From the NCBI GenBank assembly GCA_905331475.1, contig CAJNYU010000181.1:124001-188000 (forward strand): DNA of 64,000 bases, in the 5' to 3' direction. The translations under genes and the position numbers were made by a program. The notes beneath the pieces are model-generated. The model ran no database searches. It was not told the origin of the DNA and was given only the letters and a program-made list of their open reading frames with translations. Of this stretch, positions 1 to 13,376 are shown piece after piece. The stretch comes from Rotaria socialis. Its lineage: Eukaryota > Rotifera > Eurotatoria > Philodinida > Philodinidae. Each line of letters starts with the position of its first letter. The first letter of the stretch is position 1.

Positions 1-2677
1 ACTACAATTGCCACATTTACTTCCCAAATCGAACCTTTGTTCTTCAATGTCACAATCAACAAACCTATTTGGCACTCAAACTGCACGACAACCATTCATG
101 TTCACTGCTAGTACACAAAACACACCACCTACAGGTTTATTTCGCAATCCACCAGTCTCAAATACTCCTGTCAATTTTACATCTTCATGTAAGAAATGAA
201 TAATATAATTTATCATTTTATTTCAATAGTTAAGTTTTTAGATTTTAACGGTGCATCTAATTTTGGTATGCAGCAAGCAGTACCAGCTACAAACTCAACA
301 TTTCCCATTGCTTCAAAAACAACTCAATTAACGTTTAACTCTGGTCTGTTACCTACTCAAGGTAAGTTTTTGTTTTTAATCAAATTTGTTAAACATTTCA
401 ATTCTGATTATCAGACAAATCTATACTGAAATGACCATCGTTCTAAAAATAAGTCTGAAATTTCAAAGTAAAAATTGTTTTTCAATGAGAGCATTCTTAA
501 AATAAGCAAGTATTGAAATTTCTCATAAAAGACTATTAATCAAGTAGAAACTTTTCATTTTCAAAATTTCATATACAAATCAACAAATTTTACCCCATCA
601 ATGTATTTAAGTCGTATTCTATATCTTCAATATGCTTTCATCAAACAAGAACTGCAAATATTGATTGTATTTCCTCTCTATTTAGCAACATCCATTAATT
701 CGAATGCTTCTATATCAACAGCGCCAAACATATTTACAACTGCAACTTCTATGAAGCCTAATGCATCAGACAGCTTATTCAATAAACCATTATCAGACAC
801 AACAGGAACATCAATGCCTTTCTTTGCATTTAATGCCAATACAGTATCAACGAAAAATAATTCTGCGCAACCAAATTCAACAAATACTGGTGTATTTAGT
901 ATTAAAAAATCCGAAACACCAGTCCCATTTAAATTTGAACCTCAACCAACTCCAGGTACGGGCATATCTTTACAACCAGCAACAAAACCATTACATAGTA
1001 ACACTGAGCAAACTACTGTAACAAATTTCTTTGCTGCTCCAACTTCAATAGCAGCATCAAACGCGACAAATATGTTTAGCACTCCTACTACAGCAATAAC
1101 TACGTTCAACTTAAATCCATCATTAGTGACTACTTCAGCTGGCACACAAGTACAGTCAGATGTGATATCAAGTTCATCAGCAACAATATCTCAAATAACA
1201 AGACAAGAACAAACCACTGAGCGACCAATGTCAATGATTCACCAGCAGTTTATTGCTGTATCACTTCTAGATCCATATGCTAATCGTGGAAGAAAAGATT
1301 TTTCTAACATGGATTCAATCCAAAAACATGTAGAACCTGCTTTAGTTCCAAAGGTACCTACAACAACAACTATTACGGCAACAGTACCAACACCCATACC
1401 GCTTATACTTCCTATACAAACAAATTCTCGAAAAGGATCATCAGCTCATTCATTAGTTGATGTTAATTTTAAATTAAAACCTGTTACATCAATATCATCA
1501 TCATCATCATTAACCCAAAATGATACTATAAAGACAGTCACTCAACAATCGATTTTATCAACCGAACCATTGAAAAGTACGTTTACTGATGAAGAAGAAC
1601 TTGTTTTACTTGGTCGAACTAAAATATCGAAATTACGCCTAGCCAATGTTATTAGTGCTTCAACGTATCAAACTAATTATATCCCTTCACTCTATCCTGT
1701 AAGATGTCTAGCTGATCTTGAAAACTTCACCAATATAACGTCACCATCATCAAGAATCAAGAATCAACAAATCTCACATTCGCTCAGTAAGTGTATCAAA
1801 GTATAGGGCATGAATATTGACTTCTTTTTTTTCCATTTTTTATAGCTGAAAATTATGATATATCACCTAATCAACAGCAAACTGCATCTATTATTTCCCA
1901 ACGACCATTATCTCCAATAACTTCATGTAGATCAAATAATGATTTTCAAACTTATCGTTTACCGATTTTAACTCGTGATAATTATTACATGAAACCAACT
2001 ATATCCGAGTTAAAAATTTTATTCCATGATAAAGGTGAATGCATCCTTTCACAGTTTACCGTTGGACATGAAAAATATGGTTCAGTAACGTTTTACGGTC
2101 GAATTGATGTTGCAGGACTTAATCTTGATGAAATAAGTATGTAGTAAAAGTTAACGTATTTTCATTTTAACATATATTTTTACTTTATTCTAGTTCAAAT
2201 CAATAGTCATGAAGTCATTGTTTATTCAGATGATAACAATAAACCATCTGTTGGTGTAGAATTAAATCTTCCAGCTCGTATAACATTACTGAGTGTTTAT
2301 CCCATTGATCGTGGTACACGTGAAGAAATCACTGATATTGCACGCCTAGAAGCAATGAACTATTCGGATTATTTACGTAAAATCACAGAAAAATTCGATG
2401 GAGAATTTCTTAATTATGGAATAAACGATGGATCCTGGACATTTATGGTAAATAAAAATAAAAAGATTCAAGAAAATTCGAAAATTATTTTCTATATTTT
2501 TGTTTTAAGGTGAAACATTTTACACGTTATGGACTTGATGAGCATCAAAATGACTTTCTTATCAATTCAAGAATAATAAATTCGGATGAAACGACTTCTT
2601 TGATTAATAGATACATGCACTTGAATCATCAATCAGTATTGACTTCAAATTTTATCGAATATGATGGAACAATTTAA
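1..2677 (+). CDS. NUP98: Nucleoporin Nup98, C-terminal part (gene starts before the window)
   Basis: Nuclear pore scaffold and FG nucleoporin. Exons read as <1-188, 242-361, 686-1786, 1846-2136, 2194-2447 and 2510-2677, all with GT-AG introns and matching phase. The first three exons encode a Ser/Thr/Asn/Gln-rich region with scattered FG dipeptides (NLFG, SNFG). From about 1980 follows the Nup98 autoproteolytic domain: YYMKPTISEL, the GECILSQFTVG stretch, GYGSV-like KYGSVTFYG, AGLNLDEI, VIVYSDDNNKPSVG, and the terminal HFTRYG. Known Nup98 proteins cut themselves at HF/S in HFSKYGL; here the residue after the scissile bond is Thr. Only about 51 residues follow before the stop, so there is no Nup96 part. 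The identity is clear; the extreme 5' part lies outside the window. Confidence 0.92.
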
Positions 2678-5600
2678 AATGAAAGTAAGCTGAATGTTCA
2701 GAACGAATAAATTAAATTTTTTACTCGCCTTCTCTGAACAAGCAGCATTAAATATTTTATTTACCAGATTCTATTTGACACAGAAAATAACCGCGACAGA
2801 TTATTTTAGATTGTTTTGTGTATTTTATTAAATAAAATATTTTCGAAAAAATATTCATTTATTTATATTAGTTAGTAGAGAATTTTTCATTTCCAGAGTG
2901 ATAATCTCAGTAGTATATAACGAATAACTAATAACCGTGGAATATCCTAGGCAAGTATAAAATCATATAGAATATCATGAAAAAGAATCTAAGATCATTC
3001 TCTTGTCATGAGATGTCTTTCCTCATAGCTGATTATCAAGTTTTAGAAGTAAAAAGCGTTTTTCTTCCTTGTGAACTACTTGAAGAAGTTTCACATGAAT
3101 GAAAGGGTATAGATGGCAAAGAGAATATCCATCTACTCTCGATTGTAGATGGTGAAAGAGTAGATCTCTAGTATTAATTTAGACAATACACAAAACCTAT
3201 TTTAGTTCATTCTATAAGTTGTTCTGCGAAGAAGATAAAATCGATTCAGCTGAAAACTATCGTATAGACATATGACGTCTTAAAAATTGAATATCTAACT
3301 AAAGTATTGTTAGAAATTAAGCGATTTGAAAATAATTTTCTCCGAAGATACTTTCTACATTCAATACTTATTTCATTGAGCACAATCATTGTCGACAAAG
3401 TGTACGTATAGGTAGTTATATACGGTAGATTATCCTTCAAAAAATGATATAAACAGTCATATTTTTAATACTCAATTTCGAAATCTACATCAAAAAACAA
3501 ATTCTACTTCCACTAATTTCTCGTCTTCCCAAAATTATCGAAATAGCTTCAAGCAAACATTTCGTCTCATTCTTTTTTCATTCTTCTAGAATATTTTACA
3601 GAACATTCGATATAGAGAAACATTTTTACTAAATATTTTTTGTTAACAGTGCACTTTTACTATTTCTCATGTCAGGACGATAATCAGTTTATTATTTGGG
3701 TTTATGATGAAAAATTATAATGGCATCAATTCTGGGCAAATTGATTGTATTCATCGGTTTAGAATGAATCAATCCAACAATAGAGTGAGATTAAAAATTA
3801 GTTTTTACATTGAATCTATTTTAGTGTTGAATTCTACGTAATTATGAATTCATGTCTACGAATCTTATTAATAATTGTATCCCGTGAACAAAACATCACA
3901 ACAAGCTTTGATTATCAACTTGTCAGATAATAATGATATATTTTGATGCTATACAAATGATAATGTATGAGAAGGACTGTTATTTTTAAGTAATTATTTT
4001 ATTTACTGAATTAGAATACTGCTTTAGATGCAAACAGTATCCAATGAAACACAGTAGATAATATTATATTTTGTCTTTAAATTGATACATTTCCAACAAT
4101 TGCTATTTGTTATTGTAGCAATCATCAATTACATATCTGTGATTAACTAGAAAACATTTAATTACAATTTTCTATTCAACTAACCAATTAAAAAAAATAG
4201 TATATTATTTACCAGAGTTCCTTTTTCTAGAAAACTTCTATAAATTTTAATGAATTCCTTCATCAACATCGAGTAATATTAAATATTAATTTAATTCGCA
4301 ATAGACAAGTTCAGGTTTATAATTATAATGTATTATATTACAAATGTTATACTTTACGAACAATATTTAATGATAAACTGTCTATTCAATCATTGATAAT
4401 ATACCAATCGAATTATATGTACATAGATTTATTTAGCATGATATCTATTTTCCTTTTAAGTACATTTTACAGTTATTTTTACTGTAGAATAAGTTTGGAA
4501 CAATCGGTTAATATCTTAGAAATATTTCTTGACCAATGTGGTGACAATAATTGACGAATTGATGGAATGGCACATAAATGTTTCTAATAGAAATTTGCAC
4601 ACAAGTTATGACCAGGGATAAAATGAATAGTTCATTTTTATTATAAAGCTTTCTACATTGTACGAAAGCTATAAAAATTATTCAATTTACAGCATTGTTT
4701 ATCCCTATAACTTTCATCTGAATTTTAGTATCTGTAATCTTAATGAGATGTTAACTTACTGAAAAGTCTCGAAAAAAAAACAATGAATCTCATCTACAAC
4801 TGTAGTAGTTTAAGTTGTAATATAGATTCTTTGAGGTAGATACACATATCTTACATAACCGACAATACCACCGATAAAAATAGACACAATGAGACAATAT
4901 CGATCGTTTGAAATAAAATCTTGGTATGAAAATCAATATTCTTCCTTTGATTTCAAGACCAAAATAATCAACTATTTATTTAGTCATCACATACGGATCG
5001 GAAACAACTTGCAGTGATGTTGTTTCTTGTTATTTTGAAATAAACTTTTGTTAGTGTCTGAAATGGAAACGTCCGATATATTATATGTTTCTGTTGCTTT
5101 TTCTTATTACTGAAATAGATTCGATTATTTAAGACATTTGTTTTTCTCATGTAAATACGTTAATTTGGAACAAATTCTAAATAGTATATCTTCTTTTCTT
5201 ATTATTACCGAGCTGCTCATGAAATGGATTTTTCGATATATCCACATTGAACAAGGATAAGTAACTGTGACAAAAGAATTATATTGACTAATCTAAATAG
5301 ATTCCCGATAACGTATAAAGCTTGTTGATTTTATAGTTTGACCTTATTGTTCGATCGAATCAATTCATTCTCAAGTACCTTTATCCGTCTTTTCAATAAG
5401 TCGATAGTGTATCGGGCCAGATGAAGTATGTCAAATATAATAGATCACATTTTCCCTACTGTATTTTTGCAATTGAATTAACTAGACTATAATAGCTATG
5501 AACTAGAAATGATAAAGTCTGTAATAAAAACAAAAACGTGCATTAATAGTATATTGTAACACTTGTGCTCGTAAATATCGACTTTTCATTAAATCCTAAA

Positions 5601-6783
5601 TCATATAAGAATCGTTTTGACTTTTGATTTACTCATTGTTTGATTTTACTTCTAGATAACGACTTGTTGCTAACGACTCATTGAAAATAATATTTTCAAT
5701 TTCGAATGAATTTATTATATTCAAATAAAACAAACAATAATCAGAAAAACAACCCAACTATTTCTATTTGTCCTCGTTGACTTTGATCGATTATTGGTTT
5801 CATGTCATGTTCGCTTTGATCTAATGAAATTATCTGATGCTTGTAATGGATGATTTGCTTTCTATTTAACGCAATTTATACTCTCCTAATTGCATTTAAA
5901 TATAATTATATTGATAATTTAATAAATATCTCTTTGTCTTTTATACGCACGAATACAGAATACTACCGAAAGTCCAGTAAAGATGCATATATCATTCTTA
6001 AAATAAAACTTCCTAATTATTATTAAGAAAGATCGACACGTCGTTTTTCTTTTCCTTTCTTTTCTTATGTTCAAGAACAAAGCTGACTTGTGATGGTTGT
6101 AACTATTGATTATCGTGTGGCATATTCGCATCTTATTGTCAGTTAATGTTCTTTTTCTCTACTAATAGTATAATGACCTGTCATTGTCAATAATCTCATG
6201 GTGAGTCATTCACAGACAAGCGAATAACCTTTTCGCGTTAAAATAAAAGAGAAAAAAACAACTATCAATGTTTTATTATTTTCTTCTATTCATCTTAAGA
6301 ACCGGTATAAAGCTGCTACTTCTTTCTTTTATAGCTTCTTCTTTTTCTCATTTTATTAACACATGGGAAAATGCATTAGTCTTTTTCTCTTCTCCCGATT
6401 TTTCTATTCTGTTTCTTGCTACTACCCACTTCTCTAGATAATGATAGATACGATGCCATGATTCCAATCGATAATCTGACGCGCACAACTACTACAGCTA
6501 ATAGAATACATGACGAATAGGCAAGCTAACGACGATGACGATGATGATTACTGATCAATATTCGTGGGAGGCAATGCTGTTTTTTGCGCTTGCAACTACT
6601 GGTATACGTCATTGACCTGTGCGCATATACGTGTGTGACGATTGACAGCAAATCAATGCATCGCTATCAACATCTCTCGAACGAATTCGAGGTTAAACAA
6701 GTAAGTCTTTTTTGTCAATTTTAGTTTTTCCTTGACTGATGACAGTGTTGACAAATGTTTAATAGAAATCTTAATCTAACACT
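2678..6783. other. AT-rich intergenic stretch without a recognisable gene
   Basis: About 4.1 kb between Nup98 and the C3G-like gene. A possible Nup98 polyadenylation signal (AATAAA) lies near 2831. The only ORFs are short (60-70 codons), of random composition and without family resemblance. The last 350 bases before 6784 are richer in GC and contain CGs and a TACGTCA half-CRE near 6605, so they probably hold the promoter and 5' leader of the next gene. A small upstream ATG reading frame (6656-6700) ends at a possible splice donor (GTAAGT at 6701), which suggests a 5'UTR intron. Confidence 0.6.
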
Positions 6784-9700
6784 ATGGCTTTCTCTCGACA
6801 TTCACTTCGACGTGTTATCGGTGATATGGTTCATCGACATAATGGTAAAAATGACACAATAAACTCCGCGTCTATTAACCGTCAGAAAAGCAATAATGGA
6901 TCAAGAGATAAAAAGGATCGAAATTCTATTATTAGTAATGGTTCCCTAACGGTATGCATTATCTTCATAAGATAAAGTGAATAAATTATTCTTCTATATT
7001 AGTTATCCCCAACATGTTATGAAAAACTACGTAAAAGTGAAAATGAAATATGCAAATCACTCAATTATCTTGATCAAGTTTTAACACATAATAAACTTGA
7101 AATTCTTCCAAATATTATTACATCATTAATTGAAAATCTGTTCGATATTGATAGTGTCTTAAAAGGAATATTTGAACGTGAACCAGAATCCTTTAGGTAA
7201 AATTGTTACTTTGCAAAATATATTTTTTTATCAATTTTCTCTCTCTCTCTCTCACTGAATAGAACACGTCTTCTAAGTGATGTTTATTCTCTCTTAGCTG
7301 ATTTAGTAGATTGGTCCGATACATTACTAATATCAAAAACTAATATTACAAAAATTCAAATAAATGATGATGATAAATATAAAAAAATTGCTTGTGATCT
7401 TATTCAAGCAGTTAAAGTAAGAATTAATTGAATGAAGATGTCTATATGAACATTTAAAAAAATTCATTTCAGAATTGTGTTTCACATGCATGCGATACAT
7501 CTTCAACACAAAGTACTGAAACACATTCTGATTCAGTTCCAAGTGTTCAATCAGTTAATAGGTAAGATTTTTCATTATTACTAATATTTTAATCTTTTTT
7601 GTATCGATCTTTTTCTATTAGTTCCAGTGATGATTTAACTCCAGCTTTACCTCCAAAACGAGATAAGCGTCCTGTCAATTCATCAACTGCGATCATATGT
7701 AATCGATCTCAAAATAATGGAAGTGAAAATTCTCTCTTATCATCTTCATCATCCTCGAATCAAACTAAACAAGATAAAGATAACGATGAACGTATACAAT
7801 TAATCGTTGATGATATTAATCACATTGTTGAAAAATATACACGTGAATTAGATGATGCATTACGATCAAAAACAACAAGTCGCTCTTCATCTATTGATTA
7901 TATATCAGAACCGAATCGTTCATCGACATTACCATCATCTTATCATCATAGTAGTGTGGATACATTATATGAAACACATGTATCAAAAATAACGAAGAGT
8001 GTAGTAACTAAAACAACAGTCAATAATGGGCATGGAATGATTGATAAAAAAGAATCATCTCAAATTTTTAATGAAACAGATTGCTCGATTCATTCAGCCG
8101 AAGGAGACGTTGTTAAAACACAAAAATTTACAATTATTAATCGACAAAAATCATTTGATGATGATGAACATAAAAAAACAATAATGACTACTCGTATAGA
8201 TCAATTTAATACGTCTGATAATGATAAAATAACAAATGATCCACCGCCATTACCACCCAAACGAAAGACAGGTTTGTATAAAAATGAAAAGTTATAGATT
8301 TGTGTATTTCTCAAGTCAATAATCTTGTTTAAAATCTGAGAGAAAAAAAGATCAAATGATATGCTATGTAATGAATATAGAACATCAAGCAGAGTCAGAT
8401 AAGAAAACTTTGAAAGAGTGTTGATAGTTTTTTTTAAGATAAATCAAAGCAATTCTTTAATACAATCCTATGAATCTTGTATTCAGAAATAATTCATTAT
8501 TTTCAGTTAGACAAAAAAGCGGAACTACCTGTCAAAATATGTCTCCTTTTAGAACAAAATCTTTCGACTTGCCTCTATGCATACACAAGTTCTATTAAAA
8601 TACTTCCTGGAAGAATAAGATTTTATACATAAGATTAATATTAAAACAAAACAAACCATACAAGATAATAATATCACTTTATGTTTTAGCTCGAGCATAT
8701 ATGTCCTTATTTGATCGATATGACCAAAATGAAGCTGAACTGTTTCTTCGTGATGCATGTTTGATTCCATCACCACAAAGACGTTTTGAAGATTTATTTG
8801 AACAGCTTCGTCAACATTTTCAGCGTATGCAAATACTTTCAAATAGTGATGATTCATTAAGAATTAAAGGAGCAACAATTAAAAATATTAATAAATCAAT
8901 TGAATATGTAAGCAATATTTGAATTATTCATTGTCCCATTGTTGTTTCTTTTCCGTTTGACGTCAATGCCTATTTTATTTTCTAGTCAAAAGATAATGAA
9001 GAAATTAATGAATCCAATCTGTATGATAATGCATTGAAACTCAATTATAATAGTGATATTTTTCTGGAAAATATTTCTCATTTACTTGTTTTTAATCTGG
9101 TAAAACTATCTCTTACTTCTTTCACGGTCTATATCATTTTTTACAAATGAATATTTCAATATAGAATGAAGATCCTTCATTACGTGGTGGCTCTGTTGAT
9201 GCATTAATTATTCGAGCGACGTCGCCTGATAAAAGGGGTAAAATATTATTGATGATCGTTTTGTTTTTATACATAATAAAAGATTTTCTTTAGATTTTGT
9301 TTATCAAGAAGCATTTTTAACAACGTATCGTACATTTGTATCTCCGAGTGATTTAGTTGATAAACTTGTTCAACGTTATATGTTTTTTTCTCAATTTGAA
9401 ACAAAAAAACGCATAGCTCGATATGCATTTTCGCTTCTTATGCGCCTTATCGATGAAATCGAGTAAATAGAACTTATTTTATGTAGTCTTTTGTTTAACT
9501 ATATATATATATTTTTTTCTTTTCATTTAGTAATGAATTAACGGAAACGTTAATGAAATCTATTTCCAACTTTGTGACAAATCTATTACGTCACGGTGAG
9601 CTGCAGTTGGGAAAATTATTGAGAAGAAAGTCTCTCGAGCGTTTTAATAAATCTGACATTGCCAATGAACAATCACAACAAGATATCGTGCTAATAAAAA

Positions 9701-11339
9701 GTTCTATATCATCTAAACGAGCAACATTACTTGATTTTCATTCAATGGAAATAAGTGAACAATTAACATTACTTGATTCGGAATTATTTCTTAAAATTCA
9801 ATTATCAGAAATTTTATATATGTCTATTGAAAAAGGTGAAGACTATTCTCCAAATTTAGCTGCATTTACAGAACATTTTAATAACATATCTTATTGGTAA
9901 GTAGTAGTAATAATTGATTGCAAATTGTTTTTTCAAAATGGATTTTATTTTTTTACAGGGTACGATCTCGAATACTTGAACAAAATTCTCAACGACAACG
10001 TGAAGTTTATTTTGAAAAATTTCTAAAAATATTAAAAGTAATTTTTAAGAATACTTAAATTTATTTACTTATTTAAATTAACACACTCAATATGATATGA
10101 TAATTGATAACATATTAGATGAATAACTAAATAGTATAAGATTCTTTTCAGCTAGCTTAGAACAAAATAGTAGTTCAGGATTACTCATATTGGCTATTTA
10201 TTCCATATTCTATATATATATATATGATCAAGGATGTAATAAAACTATTCTCTAGAGTTTTTGCTCATTCTACTATCAAAGTATGTCATTAGTATATTAA
10301 CTGACGTTCATTTTCTTTAAGCTTATCGGGCAATAAAATTCAATTAACGTATCGTATTTCACTGATAAGAATATTTTAATGTATGATAAATTATTTATGT
10401 TTTATCATCGAACTAGGTTATTTACAATGAGTTCAGGCTAATATATGTTTGTGATAGATATTGATAGGAGACTTGAAATAACTAAAAAATTTATATAGGA
10501 ACTAGTTGTAGCATATCTCATAAAATACGCTGCAGTACTCATGAAGTATAGATTTTTTTTAGTTAATACATCTGTCTAGAAATAACTGCATATATTGGTA
10601 GTAAAAGTACTTTAAGAATAATTTCTACAATTCTTTTCTTCTTGCTATAATTTTTGCAAATGCTTTGTTACTTTAGCATTTACGACGATTAAGTAATTTC
10701 AATTCATATTTGGCTATTCTCTCGGCTCTTGATTGTGGTCCATTGAAACGATTGAATTGGTCAAAGAATATCATAGATGTAAGAGTTGTTTTGTTTTGTT
10801 TACTTGCTGAATCTTTTTTGATTTTTAATCTATTGAATTTAGTCGATATCGGAGCACACCGGAATTATTGATAGTACTGGTTCATTTAAAAATTATCGCG
10901 AAGCTTTAAGTGCATCCGTTGGTCAACCATGTATTCCTTATATGTAAATAATAAATAGAATAATAAGTTTTAAACGATCGTCTTTTTTTAATTTTCTTTT
11001 TAAAAGTGGATTGATTTTGTCTGATTTAACATTTGTACATATTGGTAATGTCGATTATTTACCAGATGGTCGAACTGTTAATTTTTGGAAGCGATGGCAG
11101 CAATTTACAATCTTGCATAAACTTCGCTATTGTCGTAAATGGTCTGTCTTTATCAAAACCGAAGGATATCCTCGTTTTATTGAATTTGTTTTTTAATGTT
11201 TTTTAGGGAATATAAATTTACAAGAAACGATCGTATTTTGTATTTTTTTAATAATTTCGATGATTACATGAATGAAGATGCTCAATGGATACAATCAGAA
11301 AAAATCAAACCAAGACAAAAAACGAATCCTTATGCATAA
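6784..11339 (+). CDS. RAPGEF1: C3G / RapGEF1-like guanine nucleotide exchange factor
   Basis: Activates Rap/Ras GTPases downstream of Crk adaptors at the membrane. Fifteen exons: 6784-6951, 7003-7196, 7263-7416, 7473-7561, 7622-8271, 8690-8907, 8986-9099, 9165-9237, 9294-9462, 9531-9896, 9959-10037, 10677-10778, 10843-10943, 11007-11141, 11207-11339; about 914 residues, against roughly 1080 in human C3G. Two Crk SH3-type sites of form P-x-L-P-P-K-R lie in exon 5 (PALPPKRDK near 7640 and PPPLPPKRK near 8245). The RasGEF-N region spans about 9165-9600 and the CDC25 catalytic region 9750-11300, with LTLLDSELF, HLRRLSNFNSYLAI, DLTFVHIGN, WKRWQQFTIL and a C-terminal IKPR motif that is typical of C3G. 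The start codon is the first in-frame ATG after a likely 5'UTR intron. Exons 11-12 are separated by an unusually long 639-nt intron. Confidence 0.9.
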
Positions 11340-11807
11340 TAATCGAGTTTAATATGTATATTTGTCAAATATTTTTTTCTCTTTGTTTACTTTTGTTTTT
11401 ATTACAGTGACAATTAAAACAAAATTTAATGGATAAAAAGGATAATTCATTTTATTGCTTTATGTATCTATCTGTTTGTTTTTGTTTTTTGTTTTTTGTT
11501 TTTTGTTCTTAAATTTCTCTCAGATAGATCCTGTGTATCAAAATCTAGAAACGGGCTTCCTAATGCTATGTTACTTTTTCAACGTACCGAATTTAGACAA
11601 TAATAAAATAATGCCTTTCTTTTCTTTTCATCAGATTATATTTGATGATATCATCGAAATTAATTGATTTATTTACTCATAAATTATTATTGAAGAGATA
11701 TTTTTATTTAACAACCTATCGATTCGATGTATGTGATTGAAAAAGAAAAGAAAACTGTATTCTAGAATTTACCAAAAAGTTCTTCGTTTCTTTTATAGCA
11801 GAAAAAA
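11340..11807. other. Intergenic spacer between C3G and the phosphoesterase gene
   Basis: AT-rich; holds the C3G 3'UTR and the promoter or leader of the next gene. A TTTTATAG acceptor-like sequence ends nine bases before the ATG at 11808, which fits either a 5'UTR intron or a trans-splice acceptor. No coding signal was seen. Confidence 0.5.
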
Positions 11808-12626
11808 ATGATGTCAAAAAATTTACTTGAAGAATATGACAAAAAACGTGATTTCAGAAAAACTCATGAGCCGAAACCAGTATATGATAATAGTAAGTGT
11901 ACAAATGAACATCGATTTGTTGTTCAAGAGCATCATGCTTCAATGCTTCATTTTGATTTTCGGCTTGAAAATAACGGTGTTATGAAAAGGTAGAATTGTA
12001 AATCAACTAAAAAAAGAAATTCTCTTCTATCCTCGTCTTATTTTTTACTTAGTTGGTAGGTAGAAGAAATTCTGAAAAATATTATTCATTAAATTAATAC
12101 AAACAGGTCAATACCAAAAGGACCAAGTCTTAATCCTCGTGACAAACGTTTAGCAATTATGGTAGAAGATCATCCGATTCCATATATGAACTTTGAAGGC
12201 AAAATACCAGACGGAGAATACGGTGCAGGTTAGATTTTGTTTGGAAATATCAATCGAATTTGAAATGTTACTATTTATGGATTAGGTGAAGTACGAACAT
12301 GGGATATTGGAACCTATGAATCGTTAGATGATATTGATATTGATAAAGGAATAGAACAAGGAAAATTAACATTTATCCTTCACGGGAAGAAACTTCAAGG
12401 TGAATTTCATATGGTTCGATCACGATTTCGAACAAATCAACGAGAAAATCAATGGCTTTTAATGAAAAAGAAGGATGAATATGCAAATGAAAATTTTTTA
12501 CTTGAACGCATACTTAATTATGGTTCACGACAAGATTTACAATCATCAGCTGACACTAAAACGAATAAGAAACGACAAAGACAATCGACAGTAATATCAC
12601 CTGAATCACAAGTAAAAAAACGTTGA
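11808..12626 (+). CDS. Stand-alone LigD-type DNA 3'-phosphoesterase
   Basis: Three exons, 11808-11989, 12107-12228 and 12286-12626, give 214 residues. The protein is the 3'-phosphoesterase domain of bacterial LigD, an end-trimming enzyme that removes 3'-phosphates and 3'-ribonucleosides so that broken DNA ends can be ligated. Seen in the sequence: [68 protein letters not shown] and WDIGTYE. His42, His48, Asp50, Arg52, Arg75, Glu81, His83 and Tyr87 match the catalytic and metal-binding residues I recall for Pseudomonas LigD. The Trp usual before the PKGPS motif is absent, at the intron 1 junction. The C-terminal 25 residues are Lys/Arg-rich (NKKRQRQ, VKKR), like a nuclear localisation signal. 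No ligase or polymerase domain is attached. Introns and an AATAAA at 12748 show it is a eukaryotic gene; a prokaryotic or fungal donor is inferred. Confidence 0.9.
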
Positions 12627-13354
12627 TAATTTCATTTCGAAAATTTACTAATCAAACTTAATTTCATTCCGAGTAATATTCTGGTGACGTTGCACTTTTT
12701 TAAAGACTTCTAATTCAGAATTAAACATAAAAATTCATTGAGAATCGAATAAAAAACAGCGTTCTTTCAGATTGGCAAGCTTGACTTTACTGTAAGAATA
12801 ACGCATATAAAAAACGAACAAATAATCAGTGAATAAATCATAACTTATGCTTTTTCATAATTGTAACTGTTCAATAGACAATTTTTTTTTACTTCTAAAA
12901 TATTTAAAATTAAGGAACAGTCGCTAGAATCAATAGTTATCTTTGATAATCTTGCTTGATAAAACTATAGTTACATCATAAAATAGTTTGATGTTGTTTC
13001 GCTCAAGATTAGTTTTTTGAAAACATAATTACTAAATAGTAATACTGATCAGTTAACCGCATAAAAACTTAACATTGCCAAAAGTAAATTACACCTGTTT
13101 TCACTTATTTACGAATACAATATGGAAATTTTACTAGTACTTTAATTCTTCATATCAAATATTAAATATCAATCAGAAAGCGTACAGTGAAGTACAACGT
13201 CTAACTAAAGATAAAAATAGATATTCTTATCAATAAATTTAACATGATGTTCTATTGATATCGCTAACGCATTCGTCAATAAATCTGATGGCTGATCTCA
13301 AATTACATATTCCAGTAGAAAATTCAAAAGCTAAGAAATGTCTCATCTCAATAC

Positions 13355-13376
13355 TATATATATATATATATATATA
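13355..13376. repeat. (TA)n microsatellite
   Basis: About eleven TA units in the convergent spacer. Confidence 0.85.

Noticed and set aside
3129-3152. Hairpin CCATCTAC / GTAGATGG
   Set aside because: Eight-base stem with an 8-base loop is expected by chance in this much AT-rich sequence; no terminator or RNA gene context.
2678-6783. Search for Nup96 coding sequence or another gene
   Set aside because: All frames are broken frequently and no conserved motif or splice-consistent chain was found.
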